A stretch of DNA of 64,000 bases from Streptomyces sp. V4I2 (GCF_030817655.1 NZ_JAUSZM010000003.1:4898001-4962000); one strand, 5' to 3'; counted from the stretch's first letter, positions 17,777-27,095 are shown. Notes: a model not told the origin generated them from the letters alone. Made by a program: numbers and translations.

Positions 17777-18922
17777 TCAGTGCGCGCGCGGAGCCGCTCT
17801 GCCCGCCGCCGGGCCGGCCGACGTACGCAGCCCGCCGACCGTCTTCAGGAGCCGGTCGGCCGGCTCCCGCAGCGTGGGATGGGCCAGGACCGTGTTGCGC
17901 AGGCCGCGCACCGGTCTGCGCCACAGCCGGTGGGCCGCCGCGACCGGGTGCGGACGGGTCGCGAACCCCTCGCCCACGCGCAGTTCACGGGTCTTGAGCC
18001 AGTCCTTGTACTCCTTGTCGCCGCGCCCCATGTCCATGAGCCGCACGCCGTCCCGCCCGGCCGCCTCGGCCATCCGCAGGTGCATGATCAGGCCGGGCGA
18101 GTAGTAGTGGAGGTCGGGGTCGTACGCGGTGAACCAGGCCGCGAAGACGGTGCGCGAGCGCGGCCCGAAGTGCGCGGCCACCGGCCGGTCCCCCGCGTAC
18201 ACCACGGAGAGCACGCCGGTGAAGTGGTCCTCGCGGACGCGGAAGAGGTGCTCCACCAGATTGACGATCCACGGGCGCGCGAACCGGTCCATCCGGCCCG
18301 TCCGGCGGTACTGCGCGGACTTCCACTCCATGAGCCGGCGCAGCATCCGCGGGTCGCGCTCGTCGTGGACGAACCGCATCTCGCCCACGTTGCGGGTCAG
18401 CCGGCGTTCCTTCTTCAGCGTCGTCTTGGCCAGCCCCGGGTACGCGGCCCGCAGCCACTGGGCGTAGTCGCTGTCGCCGCTGTCCTCGAGGTCGACGACC
18501 GGCGAGGCGAAGGTGCCCGTCACGTAGTCGCCGAAGGGCTTCTGTTCCTCGACGAGGTGGTCGAACTCCAGGACGGACAGCCCGCAGGCCCGCAGCAGTT
18601 CCTGGGCGTCCCAGGTGACACCGGGGCGGTGCACGAGGGCCTGGCAGTCGGAGAGGCCGAGACCGATGGCCCGGCCGACACCGAAGGCGCCCCGCTCGTA
18701 CGGGAGGAAGCCGACCGGCTCCCCGTGCTCGTGCAGCACGGCCACCCGGGCCGCCCCGCCGCGGTGCGTGCCGACCCCGGCGGCGAACTCCGGTGCCAGG
18801 AACGGGTTCGCGTATTCGGGCGACTCGTCCATCGCCCGGTGCCAGGCTCCGCGGAGCTCGGTGCTCAGCTCCTCGGGTCTGTGGATCGTGATGTCCGCCT
18901 CGGCCTTGCTCGTGGCTCGCAC
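17777..18922 (-). CDS. CelD/BcsL-type GNAT acetyltransferase
   Basis: A 381-residue protein of the double-GNAT CelD (Acetyltransf_6) family. NPFLAPEFAAGV opens the first half. LKKERRLTRNVGEMRFVHDE and the late block AHFGPRSRTVFAAWFTAYDP with SPGLIMHLRMAEAAGRDGVR and DMGRGDKEYKDWLKT close the second. These proteins transfer acyl groups in polysaccharide or cell-envelope synthesis. The GTG at 18922 is preferred, with a G-run about eight bases upstream; a TTG 21 codons earlier lacks support. It likely heads a two-gene unit with the DegT-type gene. Confidence 0.82.
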   Translation of the reverse strand: MRATSKAEADITIHRPEELSTELRGAWHRAMDESPEYANPFLAPEFAAGVGTHRGGAARVAVLHEHGEPVGFLPYERGAFGVGRAIGLGLSDCQALVHRPGVTWDAQELLRACGLSVLEFDHLVEEQKPFGDYVTGTFASPVVDLEDSGDSDYAQWLRAAYPGLAKTTLKKERRLTRNVGEMRFVHDERDPRMLRRLMEWKSAQYRRTGRMDRFARPWIVNLVEHLFRVREDHFTGVLSVVYAGDRPVAAHFGPRSRTVFAAWFTAYDPDLHYYSPGLIMHLRMAEAAGRDGVRLMDMGRGDKEYKDWLKTRELRVGEGFATRPHPVAAAHRLWRRPVRGLRNTVLAHPTLREPADRLLKTVGGLRTSAGPAAGRAAPRAH

Positions 18923-19066
18923 GGGCGACCGCCCCCCTGTATTCCCCTGTGTTCCCCCATGACGCGTTGCCGCGTCCTGCCCCAAGGATCAAAAGTCGCG
19001 AAACAGTACGCAGACTGTCAAGGGTGGCGGTCGTAATGATCAGGTATAGATCGGGCCGGAAACGCC

Positions 19067-19846
19067 CTACGCGTTCTCCTCCAGCACCTCTTTCACAACG
19101 GCCACGATGAAGGCGGCGGGCAGCACGGCGAACACGACCAGCAGCGGGGTCCGCCACCACTCGCCCGGTCCGAACAGCGCGCTGTCGAGCGCCAGGAAGG
19201 CGAAGAGGCCCGTGAAGAGATACGTGATCAGGAGGAGCCCGAGGGTGGTACAGCCGAACAGCCGCCGACGGCCGAACACCACCAGCAGGGCGGCCCCCGG
19301 GGCGAGCCAGGAGCCCAGCAGGAGCCCGAACGACTCCCACCGCAGGGCGTCGAGGCCGAAGCCCGGGTCGATCCTCTCCACGCGGTCGCCGACGGTGACG
19401 CGCACGACCTCGTCCCGCCAGAGGATCACCTCGGCCCGGTCTCCGCGTTCGACGTGCCGGTACATGTCCTGTCCCACGTGGATCCACTCGGTCCGCGCGT
19501 CACCGTGGACCCGCAGGTCCGCGCGCAGCCCGCGGTACGTGGAGCAGTCCTCCACGCCGTAGCTGTCCGTGCTGCAGGACTCCTCGGTCTCCTTGTCCGT
19601 GACCGTGCCGGTGCCGGGCACCAGACAGTCCGCGCCCGAGGCCGTACGGACCTCTCCGGCCGGGCACGCGGAAGCACTCCGGTACGCCTCCTGCGCCCGG
19701 TACTCGTCGACCAGCGGCGTCGCGAGCGGCCAGGACAGCAGGACGAGTCCCGCACCGATCAGCAGCCGTACCGCCCGCAGGCTCAGGCGCCGCGCGCCCA
19801 GGTGCCGTAACGCGGCCTTGCCCTCGGGACCCCTGGTCCTCCCCAT
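19067..19846 (-). CDS. Membrane protein with extracellular cysteine-bearing loop
   Basis: A 259-residue protein. Helix 1 (about residues 20-45, LLIGAGLVLLSWPL) is followed by a large hydrophilic domain carrying four cysteines (ACPAGEVRTASGADCLVPG and ESCSTDSYGVEDCSTY). At least three more helices lie near residues 165-255 (LGSWLAPGAALLVVF, LGLLLITYLFTGLFAFLAL, PLLVVFAVLPAAFIVAVV). The paired cysteines suggest disulfides outside the cell. The ATG at 19846 has AGGGGTG upstream. Function unknown; such proteins are common in Streptomyces. Confidence 0.7.
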   Translation of the reverse strand: MGRTRGPEGKAALRHLGARRLSLRAVRLLIGAGLVLLSWPLATPLVDEYRAQEAYRSASACPAGEVRTASGADCLVPGTGTVTDKETEESCSTDSYGVEDCSTYRGLRADLRVHGDARTEWIHVGQDMYRHVERGDRAEVILWRDEVVRVTVGDRVERIDPGFGLDALRWESFGLLLGSWLAPGAALLVVFGRRRLFGCTTLGLLLITYLFTGLFAFLALDSALFGPGEWWRTPLLVVFAVLPAAFIVAVVKEVLEENA

Positions 19847-19940
19847 GCCAACACCCCTGTACGGGCACGAGGGCGGCGGCCCGAACGGTTCCTTCCGCAC
19901 CGGTGGCCGGGCCGTCACCCGGCCGGGCTAGCATCCGCTC

Positions 19941-20453
19941 ATGACGACTGTGGACAGCAATGGCGTTTCCCCCCTCGACACCGAGATCGGTGCCCTCCAG
20001 GGCGGCTCCGCGGACCTCGCCCAGTACGCCGGCCGGGCCGTGCTCGTGGTGAATGTGGCCTCCAAGTGCGGGCTGACCCCGCAGTACACCGGCCTGGAGC
20101 GGCTCCACGAGCAGTACGCGGAGCGCGGCCTCACCGTGCTCGGCGTGCCCTGCAACCAGTTCCTCGGACAGGAGCCCGGCAGCGCCGAGGAGATCGCCGA
20201 GTTCTGCTCGGCGACCTACGGCGTGAGCTTCCCGATGACCGAGAAGGTCGAGGTCAACGGGGAGGGCCGGCACCCGCTGTACGAGCGCCTGACCGGCTTC
20301 GCCGACGCCGAGGGGCACAGCGGGGACATCCGCTGGAACTTCGAGAAGTTCCTCGTCGGCCGCGACGGCAAGGTCGTCGCCCGCTTCTCCCCCCAGACCG
20401 AGCCGGAGGCGCCCGAGGTCGTCGCGGCCATCGAGGCACAGCTGGCCGGCTGA
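19941..20453 (+). CDS. Glutathione peroxidase family protein
   Basis: A 170-residue thioredoxin-fold peroxidase. The peroxidatic Cys is in NVASKCGLTPQYTGLE, with the conserved Gln in LGVPCNQFLGQEPGS and Trp/Asn in IRWNFEKFLVGRDG. In actinomycetes, which lack glutathione, such enzymes usually work with thioredoxin through a second cysteine; Cys in PCNQ is a candidate partner. It reduces hydrogen peroxide or lipid peroxides in the cytoplasm. It is a single gene divergent from the preceding membrane-protein gene. Confidence 0.92.
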   Translation: MTTVDSNGVSPLDTEIGALQGGSADLAQYAGRAVLVVNVASKCGLTPQYTGLERLHEQYAERGLTVLGVPCNQFLGQEPGSAEEIAEFCSATYGVSFPMTEKVEVNGEGRHPLYERLTGFADAEGHSGDIRWNFEKFLVGRDGKVVARFSPQTEPEAPEVVAAIEAQLAG

Positions 20454-20484
20454 CCTCCTTGCCCAGGGCTTCCCCGGGGCCTGG

Positions 20485-20515
20485 TTGACCTTGCCCCTGG
20501 GGCAGGGTCGAGCGT
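20485..20515 (+). promoter_or_regulatory. MerR-type operator/promoter
   Basis: TTGACC (20485-20490) as -35 element overlaps a near-perfect palindrome, ACCTTGCCCCTGGGGCAGGG plus T (20488-20508), that fills the spacer. This is the standard layout for MerR-family promoters with an over-long 19-bp spacer. The -10 box would lie around 20510-20515 and is poor by itself. It precedes a MerR gene, so autoregulation is likely. Confidence 0.75.
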
Positions 20516-20561
20516 CCTCGTCACCGGGCGGAAGAGCCGTCCGGTGACGGAGGATGACGTG

Positions 20562-21410
20562 GTGGACGAAGGACTGCTCACCATCGGCGCGTTCGCCGCG
20601 CGGGCCCGGCTGTCGGCCAAGGCCCTGCGGCTCTACGACCGGCTCGGACTGCTGGCACCGGCACACGTCGACGAGGTCAGCGGCTACCGCTACTACCGCG
20701 CGGGCCAGGTCGAACGCGCCCGGCTCGTGGCCATGCTGCGCCGACTCGACATGCCGCTCGCGCGGATCGCCGAGGTGGTCGAGGCGGCGGGAACCGAGGG
20801 CGCCGACCGGCTCGCCGCGTACTGGGCGGACGTAGAGGCGCGGGTGGCCGGGCAGCGGACGCTCGTCGAGTACCTCCGTGGACGACTGTCGGGGAGGAGC
20901 TCCGAGTTGTACGGGAAGTTCGAGGTCGAGACGGTGGACGTACCGGCGCAGGTGGTGATCACCGAGACCCGGCACACACTGGCGGACGAACTGCCGGCCT
21001 GGATCGGCGCGTCGCTGGGGCGGCTGGAGGCGGCGGCCCGGGAGTGCGGGGGTGTGACGGCGGCGCCGTTCGTCGTCTACCACTCCGAGGTGTCGATGGA
21101 GAGCGACGGCCCGGCCGAGTCCTGCGTGCCGGTCGCCGACGAGGCGGCTGCGCGGGCGTGGGCGGCCGGGCAGGGGCGGCGCTGGGAGGCCGGGGTCCGG
21201 GTGGAGCCGGCCCGGCGGCTCGCCTACACGCGGATCTCCAAGGCGCAGGTGGCGCATCCGCAGATCCTGGCCGCGTTCGAGGCGGTGGAGGCGTGGATGG
21301 AGCGGGAGGGTCTGGAGTACGACGGACCGTGCCGGGAGATCTACTTCGCCGAGTGGGACGCGGCGGGCGCCGAGGACCCGGTGTGCGACGTGGCGTTCCC
21401 GGTGCGCTGA
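20562..21410 (+). CDS. MerR-family regulator with GyrI/AraC-E-like effector domain
   Basis: A 282-residue protein. The MerR winged helix is at residues 4-75 (LLTIGAFAARARLSAKALRL, SGYRYYRAGQVERARLVAML), then a short coiled coil (about 95-125). A GyrI-like effector-binding domain (about 135-280) has VVITETRHTL, AAPFVVYHSEV and YTRISKAQVAHPQI. Such BmrR/TipA-like proteins bind cationic or hydrophobic drugs. The GTG at 20562 is set by GGAGG eight bases upstream; a GTG at 20544 would lie before that site. A MerR-type operator sits just upstream, and no obvious target gene adjoins. Confidence 0.88.
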   Translation: MDEGLLTIGAFAARARLSAKALRLYDRLGLLAPAHVDEVSGYRYYRAGQVERARLVAMLRRLDMPLARIAEVVEAAGTEGADRLAAYWADVEARVAGQRTLVEYLRGRLSGRSSELYGKFEVETVDVPAQVVITETRHTLADELPAWIGASLGRLEAAARECGGVTAAPFVVYHSEVSMESDGPAESCVPVADEAAARAWAAGQGRRWEAGVRVEPARRLAYTRISKAQVAHPQILAAFEAVEAWMEREGLEYDGPCREIYFAEWDAAGAEDPVCDVAFPVR

Positions 21411-21557
21411 ACTCCGGGTCGGGCCGGCCCGCTTCCGGGCACAAGCCGAGCCCCCTCGGCAAGGACGGCGAGCTGGTCGAGAGGGCTCTTACAGTGGTGC
21501 TTGTGCAGTTGTCGGTGGTGCGCTCGGCTGGGGATGAGGATCAGAAAGACCCTCTCC

Positions 21558-21749
21558 CTACGCCTTGACCGAGGCCACGAACGCGTTCCACGCCTCGGTG
21601 GGGAAGGCCAGGGTCGGCCCGTCGGTGACCTTGGAGTCGCGGACGTCCAGCTCCGCGACGGTGGGCGACTTGACCTCGACACAGGCGCCGTTGTTGTTGG
21701 AGTACGAGGACTTCGTCCACGAGTCCGTGGCGCCCTGAAGAATTGCCAT
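21558..21749 (-). CDS. DUF397 protein
   Basis: A 63-residue DUF397 protein: TDSWTKSSYSNNNGACVEV, then VRDSKVTDGPTLAFPTEAWNAF. It lies about 220 bases downstream of an HTH/DUF5753 regulator on the same strand, the usual pairing in Streptomyces. In this arrangement the small protein acts with, or antagonises, the regulator in developmental or antibiotic control (WhiJ-like systems). Confidence 0.92.
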   Translation of the reverse strand: MAILQGATDSWTKSSYSNNNGACVEVKSPTVAELDVRDSKVTDGPTLAFPTEAWNAFVASVKA

Positions 21750-21970
21750 TTTTGCTCCGTAAGCCAGTTGCGCAGTTCGGTTTCCGCCAACCTTTGCTGA
21801 TCGTTGGCGTGATCGACGCTACTCGCTCACATCCCCTTCTGGAGCAGTCGTTCACTCTTCCGGATGGCATATTCCAGGGGATTCTTCCAGTGAGGCCCGG
21901 CCGGGGTGTAACATCCGGCCTTTCGCTCCCAGGGGCCCGATTCGGGGACCCGCATGGGCCTTCCCGGGGC

Positions 21971-22828
21971 TCAGCGGGCGTACTCCTTGGCCACGTCCTC
22001 GATGAGCCGGGTCGACTGGTCGACGTTCAGCGCCTGCGCCCTCAAGTGTTCGTACATCACCGTGTACTTCTGCACGTCGTGGGCCTTCTCCAGGTAGAGG
22101 TCGCTGGTGACGCCCTCGATGTACACCACGCTCGAGTCGGCCGCGTCGGCGAACTCCAGGATGGAGTACTGGCCGTTGATGCCGGGATGCGCGCCGACCT
22201 CGAAGGGCAGGACCTGCACGGTGATGTGCGGGCGCTGGGACATCTCCGCGAGGTGCTCCAGCTGTTCGCGCATCACCGGCCGGCTCCCGACGACCCGGCG
22301 CAGCGACGCCTCGTCCAGGACCACCCACAGCCGCAGCGGCTCCCCTTCGGCGGCGATACGATCCTGCCGCCGCATCCGCACTTGCACGCGCTTGTCGATC
22401 TCGGTGTCCGAAGTCTCGGGCGAGCCGCCCCTGATGATGGCCTCGGCATAGGCGCGGGTCTGCAACAGCCCGGTGATGATCTGGGGTTCGTAGACGCGCA
22501 GCGACTCGGCGTCGGTCTCCAGGCCGATGTACACGCTGTACGGGATGTCCCCGAAGGCATGCCACCAGCCCTGCTGCCGGGAGTCCTTGGCCATCTGCAT
22601 CAGCGACTCGACGATGCGCTGGTCCTCGACCTCGTACACCCCGCACAGATCACGGACGTCGCGCTGGCTGATGCTGCGCCGGCCGTTCTCCAGCCGGCTG
22701 ATCTTCGACTGCGAGACCAGCAGTCGCTCGGCGACCTCCTCGGCCGTCATGCCCTTGAGCTCGCGGAGCCGGCGCAGCTCCTGGCCCAGCCGGCGCCGCC
22801 TGACGGTGGGATTGACATTGGACGCCAC
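21971..22828 (-). CDS. HTH regulator with DUF5753 domain (WhiJ-like)
   Basis: A 285-residue protein: Xre-type helix-turn-helix at about residues 12-70 (LGQELRRLRELKGMTAEEVA, VSQSKISRLENGRRSI), then the DUF5753 domain at about 100-280. That domain shows GLLQTRAYAEAIIRG, LDEASLRRVVGSRPVMREQL and VQVLPFEVGAHPGINGQYSI. The GTG at 22828 follows GGAGG by 10 bases; ATG codons further upstream are alternatives. It is the first module of this type in the window; the second is at 36.5 kb. Confidence 0.9.
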   Translation of the reverse strand: MASNVNPTVRRRRLGQELRRLRELKGMTAEEVAERLLVSQSKISRLENGRRSISQRDVRDLCGVYEVEDQRIVESLMQMAKDSRQQGWWHAFGDIPYSVYIGLETDAESLRVYEPQIITGLLQTRAYAEAIIRGGSPETSDTEIDKRVQVRMRRQDRIAAEGEPLRLWVVLDEASLRRVVGSRPVMREQLEHLAEMSQRPHITVQVLPFEVGAHPGINGQYSILEFADAADSSVVYIEGVTSDLYLEKAHDVQKYTVMYEHLRAQALNVDQSTRLIEDVAKEYAR

Positions 22829-23126
22829 GGGACGTGCACCTCCGGCTGCGTGCCTCATACTTGCCACTTTGCGTATCTGCTGTTGAGCAGACTGCCACCA
22901 AGGCGCGTACTACCGCTGGGAAACGGTGGATATGCGCGGGCCCCGCACACACGTCCGCGCGGGGCGGCGGAACCGAGTCGTCGTCCGGACGTACGGTTCC
23001 GTCGCCCCGCGCGGACCCAGCGGCTCCCGTACCGGTCTTGGGGACTGCGGTGCGGCGCTCGGTGGTGCGGGTCATGCTGTGTGGTGCCCTGGTGCCCTTG
23101 GTGCCCTGGTGTCGTGGAACTGCGGC

Positions 23127-23882
23127 TCAGTGGGCCACGACGCGCGTCATCGATCCTCGGCGCGGTTGCATCGGAACGCCGCGGGCGGGCTCCGGTGCGG
23201 GCCTGGCTCCGGGGGCGGCCTGACGGCCGGCCGGTGCCGGGCTGCGACGCGGCTGGGCAGCCGCGCCGTTCTGGACGTCCATCACGGCGTGCGCCACGAG
23301 GCCGCCCATGGGGTCGTGCCTGATCAGGTCCCGCAGCCGGGATCGGGACGAGCGTCCCTCGTTCCCCGGATACAGGTGCTTGCCGAGGCCGACCGCGTGC
23401 GCCAGTGCGGCGAGCGCCGCGGTCCGCGGGTCCGGCGGTACGCCGGTGCGGATCGCGGAGTCCAGTCGGGTTCTGATCTCCCGGCTGATCTCGGTCTGAC
23501 TCGCCTGGTAGCGAGTCGTCGGCAGCACTCCGCACATCTGGCCCGCCACGGCATGCACCATGCCGCACCGCTCCAGATGCGAGAGGTAGGTCTGGCGCAG
23601 CCCGAGACGCGGCCCGCCGATCCAGTGGATCGCACGTACCGGAGCGCCACGCCTTCGCAGCAACTCCAACGCGCAGTCCAGTGTTGGATCTCCAGTCGGC
23701 CGTGGGGACACCACGGCGATACGATCCCCGTCTGGGGCTATCCGTCCGGCCAGCGCCAGCTCCACTAGCTGCGCTCCGGCCAGACCAAGGTCGAGCGACT
23801 GCGGCTGTGCGGTGGTACCCGTGGCCGGGTCCAGCGCCAGAAGCAGAAGCTCCTCCGGAAGTGTTCTGCGGCTCATGCCCAT
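23127..23882 (-). CDS. GPP34 (GOLPH3/Vps74-like) family protein
   Basis: A 251-residue GPP34 protein: LPEELLLLALDPATGTT, LAGAQLVELALAGRIAPDGDR, and later LRDLIRHDPMGGLVAHAVMD in part. Eukaryotic members bind phosphoinositides at the Golgi; the many Streptomyces paralogues have no established role. The last 45 residues are low-complexity Pro/Ala/Arg. The start has GGGGAGG upstream. It lies about 300 bases upstream of the DUF5753 regulator gene on the same strand, a gap with no evident gene but several TGCCCTGGTG-like direct repeats near 23085-23110. Confidence 0.85.
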   Translation of the reverse strand: MGMSRRTLPEELLLLALDPATGTTAQPQSLDLGLAGAQLVELALAGRIAPDGDRIAVVSPRPTGDPTLDCALELLRRRGAPVRAIHWIGGPRLGLRQTYLSHLERCGMVHAVAGQMCGVLPTTRYQASQTEISREIRTRLDSAIRTGVPPDPRTAALAALAHAVGLGKHLYPGNEGRSSRSRLRDLIRHDPMGGLVAHAVMDVQNGAAAQPRRSPAPAGRQAAPGARPAPEPARGVPMQPRRGSMTRVVAH

Positions 23883-24125
23883 CCATGCCTCCCCGCGTGG
23901 ATGAATGACAGGGTGACCCCTCTCACATTGGTCTGTCGAGGGTGCGTGACCTGTTTGTAAGGGAACCGGTAGGTATGTCGTTCTCGTCTACCGTCCCGGG
24001 CAAGCCCACACACAGGACACTGGTACATGGTTCGGACACTGCGGCAGAGCGGTGTTCCGGGCGGCGGTTCACGGTTCGATAGGCGCACGGACACGGGTGG
24101 TGTCCGGCGCATGGAGGAGGCATCG

Positions 24126-27095
24126 GTGGCGGGCGAGTCCCCCGACAGGTCGAAGCAGCGCGAGTCGTCGGCAGAACCGACGTCGGGGAGCGCGGGCCCG
24201 GTTCCCGAGGCCAGGACGGAGTCCCCCGACCCCACCGAGAAGCGCGACCCGCGCCTCGCGGTGGCCCGGGAGTCCTCCGGCGCCGCCTCCACGGTCCGTG
24301 GCGGCGTCGACACGGCGACGAGGGTGTTCTCGGTACGGGAACTCACCGCGGAGGCGGAGAACGCCGAGGAGGCCGCCACGGACGCCGCGGAGCCGGAGGC
24401 TGACGCCGGGGTGGCGGAGGGGGCTGCTCCGGACGCCGCGGAGCCGAAGGCCGACGCCGGAGGGGCGAAGGCTGACGCCGGGGAACCGGGGGCCGAAGAG
24501 GCCGCGCAGGACGCCACGGAGGCCGGGACGGCCGAGGAGGCCGCCAAGGGGGCCGTGGGGCCGCAGGCCGGCAGCTCCGACGCCGAGGACGCGGGGCAGG
24601 CCGCACAGGACGCCACAGAGCCGCAGGCCGACAGCGGGAAGCCGCAGGCCGACGAACCCGCTCACGGCGCCACCGAGGCGGACGCTGACGCCGCGAAGCC
24701 CCAGGCCGACAAAGCCACGCAGGACACCACCGAGGCCGGGACGGCCGAAGAGGCCGCCAAGGGGGCCGTGGGGCCGCCGGCCGGCAGCTCCGACGCCGAA
24801 GAGGCCGAAGACGCCGCACAGGACGCCACAGAGCCGCAGGCCGACAGCGGGAAGCCGAAGGCCGACGAACCCGCTCACGGCGCCACCGAGGCGGACGCTG
24901 ACACCGCGAAGCCCCAGGCCGACAAAGCCACGCAGGACACCACCGAGGCCGGGACGACCGAAGAGCCCGCCAAGGACGCCCTAGAACCGCAGACCGACAG
25001 CACCGACGCCGAAGAGGCCGAAGACGCCGCACAGGACGCCACAGAGCCGCAGGCCGACAGCGGGAAGCCGAAGGCCGACGAACCCGCTCAGGACACCACC
25101 GAGGCCGGGACGGCTGAGGAAGCCGCCAAGAGGGCCGTGGCGCCGCAGGCCGATAGCGGCGACGCCGAAGAGGCCGGGCAGGATGCGGAGGGTGCCGCCG
25201 CTGAGGTCGAGGACGGCGCTTCCGGCGAGGTCGGTGCGACGGGTGACGTCCGGCTGCGGGACGCCGTCGCGGCGTGGGTGGCGTCGGCGGACGAGACGGC
25301 GGAGGCCGGGGACGCCGGGGACGCCGAGGACGCCGCGCGGGAGCCTGCGCAGGACGAGGCCGATGCGGAAGCGAACACCGCCGACGACGACCGGACGGCC
25401 GACACGGGTGCGGGCGACGACGCCGACGCCCCCGACAGCGGCACCGATACCGGTACTCCGAAGAAGGGCGACGAGTCGCCCGGCGACGCCAAGCCCCCCG
25501 TGGACCAGCCCACCGCCGTCTTCAAGGCCGTACGGCCCTCCGCGCCCGCCGTGGATCAGCCGACGACCACGCTGAAGCTCGGCGATGCCGCGAAGCCGGC
25601 CGGGGACAAGACCGAGTCGCCCGCCGAGCGGACCAGCAAGTTCGTGGCGCTGAAGCCGCTGGAGGACCCGGCGACGCGCAGGCCGGCGCCGAAGGCGCCC
25701 GATGCCACCAGCGCGCTTCCGCAGGTGACGCAGGAGCCGAAGGCCAAGCCGTCCGCCGACGCCACGTCTTCCGTCCCTCAGGTGGGTCCGGAGCGGACGA
25801 CTCAGCAGCCGTTGCCGCCGAGGCCGCCGTTGGATCTGCTGGCGGAGCTGACGAACACGCCGCCGCCTCCGGAGACCCCGGTCCGCACGATCGTGCGGCG
25901 GGTCAAGATCTGGACCCCGCTGGTGCTGCTGCTGGCGGTCGTGTTTGCGATCGTGCAGGCCGTACGACCGCTGCCGAGCCCCGCACTGACGCTGACCGCC
26001 GACGAGTCGTACACCTTCGAGGGCAGCAGGGCGAGCCTGCCCTGGCCGAGCGAGGGCCAGGGCTGGATGGACGTCAACGGCATCGGCACGATGGGCGACT
26101 TCGGCAAGCAGACGCCGGTCGCCATCGGGTCCGTGGCCAAGGCCATGACGGCGTACATCGTGCTGAAGGACCACCCGCTGAAGTCGGGCGCGGAGGGGCC
26201 GAACATCCCCGTCGACGCCACCGCCGAGAAGGAGGGCGGCTACGACAAGGACGGCGAGTCCACCCTCAACACCGTCAAGGCGGGCGACAACCTCACCCTG
26301 CGGCAGGCCATCACGGCCATCATGATCCCGTCCGCGAACAACATCGCGCGTCTGCTGGCCCGTTGGGACGCGGGCAATGAGGCGGACTTCATCAAGAAGA
26401 TGAACGACGCCGCCAAGGACCTCGGCATGAAGAACACCACCTACACCGACGCCTCCGGCCTGAAGGAGACCACCGTCTCCACCGCCGAGGACCAGGTGAG
26501 GCTCGGCAACGAGCTGGTGAAGATGCCCGCCCTGATGGAGATCACGTCCATGGGCCAGTGGATCGATCCGTCCGGGCAGAAGTGGTACAACTACAACTAT
26601 CTCGTCCCCTACAACGGTGCCATCGGCATCAAGACGGGCACCACCACCAAGGCCGGCGGCAATCTCCTCTTCGCGGCCCGCAAGGAGGTCGGCGGCGAGA
26701 CCGTCACCCTGGTGGGTGCGATCCTCGGCCAGCACAAGGCGCCGATCATCCAGACCGTCAACGACGTCAGCAAGACCGCGATGCTGGCCGCCCAGGACGA
26801 GCTCGTCTCGGCGAAGATCCTGAAGAAGGGCGACGTCGTCGGGTACGTGGACGACGGGCTCGGCGGGCAGACGCCGGTGGTCCTCACCAAGGACGTCACC
26901 GCGGTCGGCTGGGCCGGGTTCAAGGTGCGGCTGTCCTTCGACGCCGACGACCTGCCCCACACCGCGAAGGCCGGCACCAAGGTCGGCACACTCACCGTCG
27001 GTGACGGGTCCAACGGTGCGGTCAAGGTCCCGGTCGCCCTGCAACGGGACCTCGTCGAGCCGGCCTACACGGACAAGCTGACGCGTGTCGGCTGA
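24126..27095 (+). CDS. Membrane-anchored D-alanyl-D-alanine carboxypeptidase with long repetitive cytoplasmic region
   Basis: A 989-residue type II membrane protein. Residues 1-590 are Ala/Glu/Asp/Lys-rich with near-exact 71-residue repeats, then motifs such as VDQPTTTLKLG. One helix lies at about 596-618 (WTPLVLLLAVVFAIVQAV). The outer part is a peptidase S11/PBP5-type domain: SVAK at Ser669, SANN at Ser736, KTG at Lys836. The enzyme trims peptidoglycan stem peptides. The GTG at 24126 is preferred because GGAGGAGG lies five bases before it; an ATG at 24027 has no such site. Streptomyces paralogues also have acidic N-terminal regions, but this one is unusually long. A hairpin terminator follows. 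Confidence 0.9.
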   Translation: MAGESPDRSKQRESSAEPTSGSAGPVPEARTESPDPTEKRDPRLAVARESSGAASTVRGGVDTATRVFSVRELTAEAENAEEAATDAAEPEADAGVAEGAAPDAAEPKADAGGAKADAGEPGAEEAAQDATEAGTAEEAAKGAVGPQAGSSDAEDAGQAAQDATEPQADSGKPQADEPAHGATEADADAAKPQADKATQDTTEAGTAEEAAKGAVGPPAGSSDAEEAEDAAQDATEPQADSGKPKADEPAHGATEADADTAKPQADKATQDTTEAGTTEEPAKDALEPQTDSTDAEEAEDAAQDATEPQADSGKPKADEPAQDTTEAGTAEEAAKRAVAPQADSGDAEEAGQDAEGAAAEVEDGASGEVGATGDVRLRDAVAAWVASADETAEAGDAGDAEDAAREPAQDEADAEANTADDDRTADTGAGDDADAPDSGTDTGTPKKGDESPGDAKPPVDQPTAVFKAVRPSAPAVDQPTTTLKLGDAAKPAGDKTESPAERTSKFVALKPLEDPATRRPAPKAPDATSALPQVTQEPKAKPSADATSSVPQVGPERTTQQPLPPRPPLDLLAELTNTPPPPETPVRTIVRRVKIWTPLVLLLAVVFAIVQAVRPLPSPALTLTADESYTFEGSRASLPWPSEGQGWMDVNGIGTMGDFGKQTPVAIGSVAKAMTAYIVLKDHPLKSGAEGPNIPVDATAEKEGGYDKDGESTLNTVKAGDNLTLRQAITAIMIPSANNIARLLARWDAGNEADFIKKMNDAAKDLGMKNTTYTDASGLKETTVSTAEDQVRLGNELVKMPALMEITSMGQWIDPSGQKWYNYNYLVPYNGAIGIKTGTTTKAGGNLLFAARKEVGGETVTLVGAILGQHKAPIIQTVNDVSKTAMLAAQDELVSAKILKKGDVVGYVDDGLGGQTPVVLTKDVTAVGWAGFKVRLSFDADDLPHTAKAGTKVGTLTVGDGSNGAVKVPVALQRDLVEPAYTDKLTRVG
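24519..25190. repeat. 213-bp tandem repeats within the carboxypeptidase gene
   Basis: Units begin with GAGGCCGGGACG at 24519, 24732, 24945 and 25101. The first two units are 213 bases and nearly identical; the third is 156 bases, lacking a 57-base segment (19 codons). The fourth is partial. All spacings are multiples of three, so the reading frame is kept and copy number can change without breaking the protein. Confidence 0.9.

Noticed and set aside
23085..23110. TGCCCTGGTG direct repeats between GPP34 and the DUF5753 gene
   Set aside because: Short and imperfect; no link to a promoter or known element could be shown.
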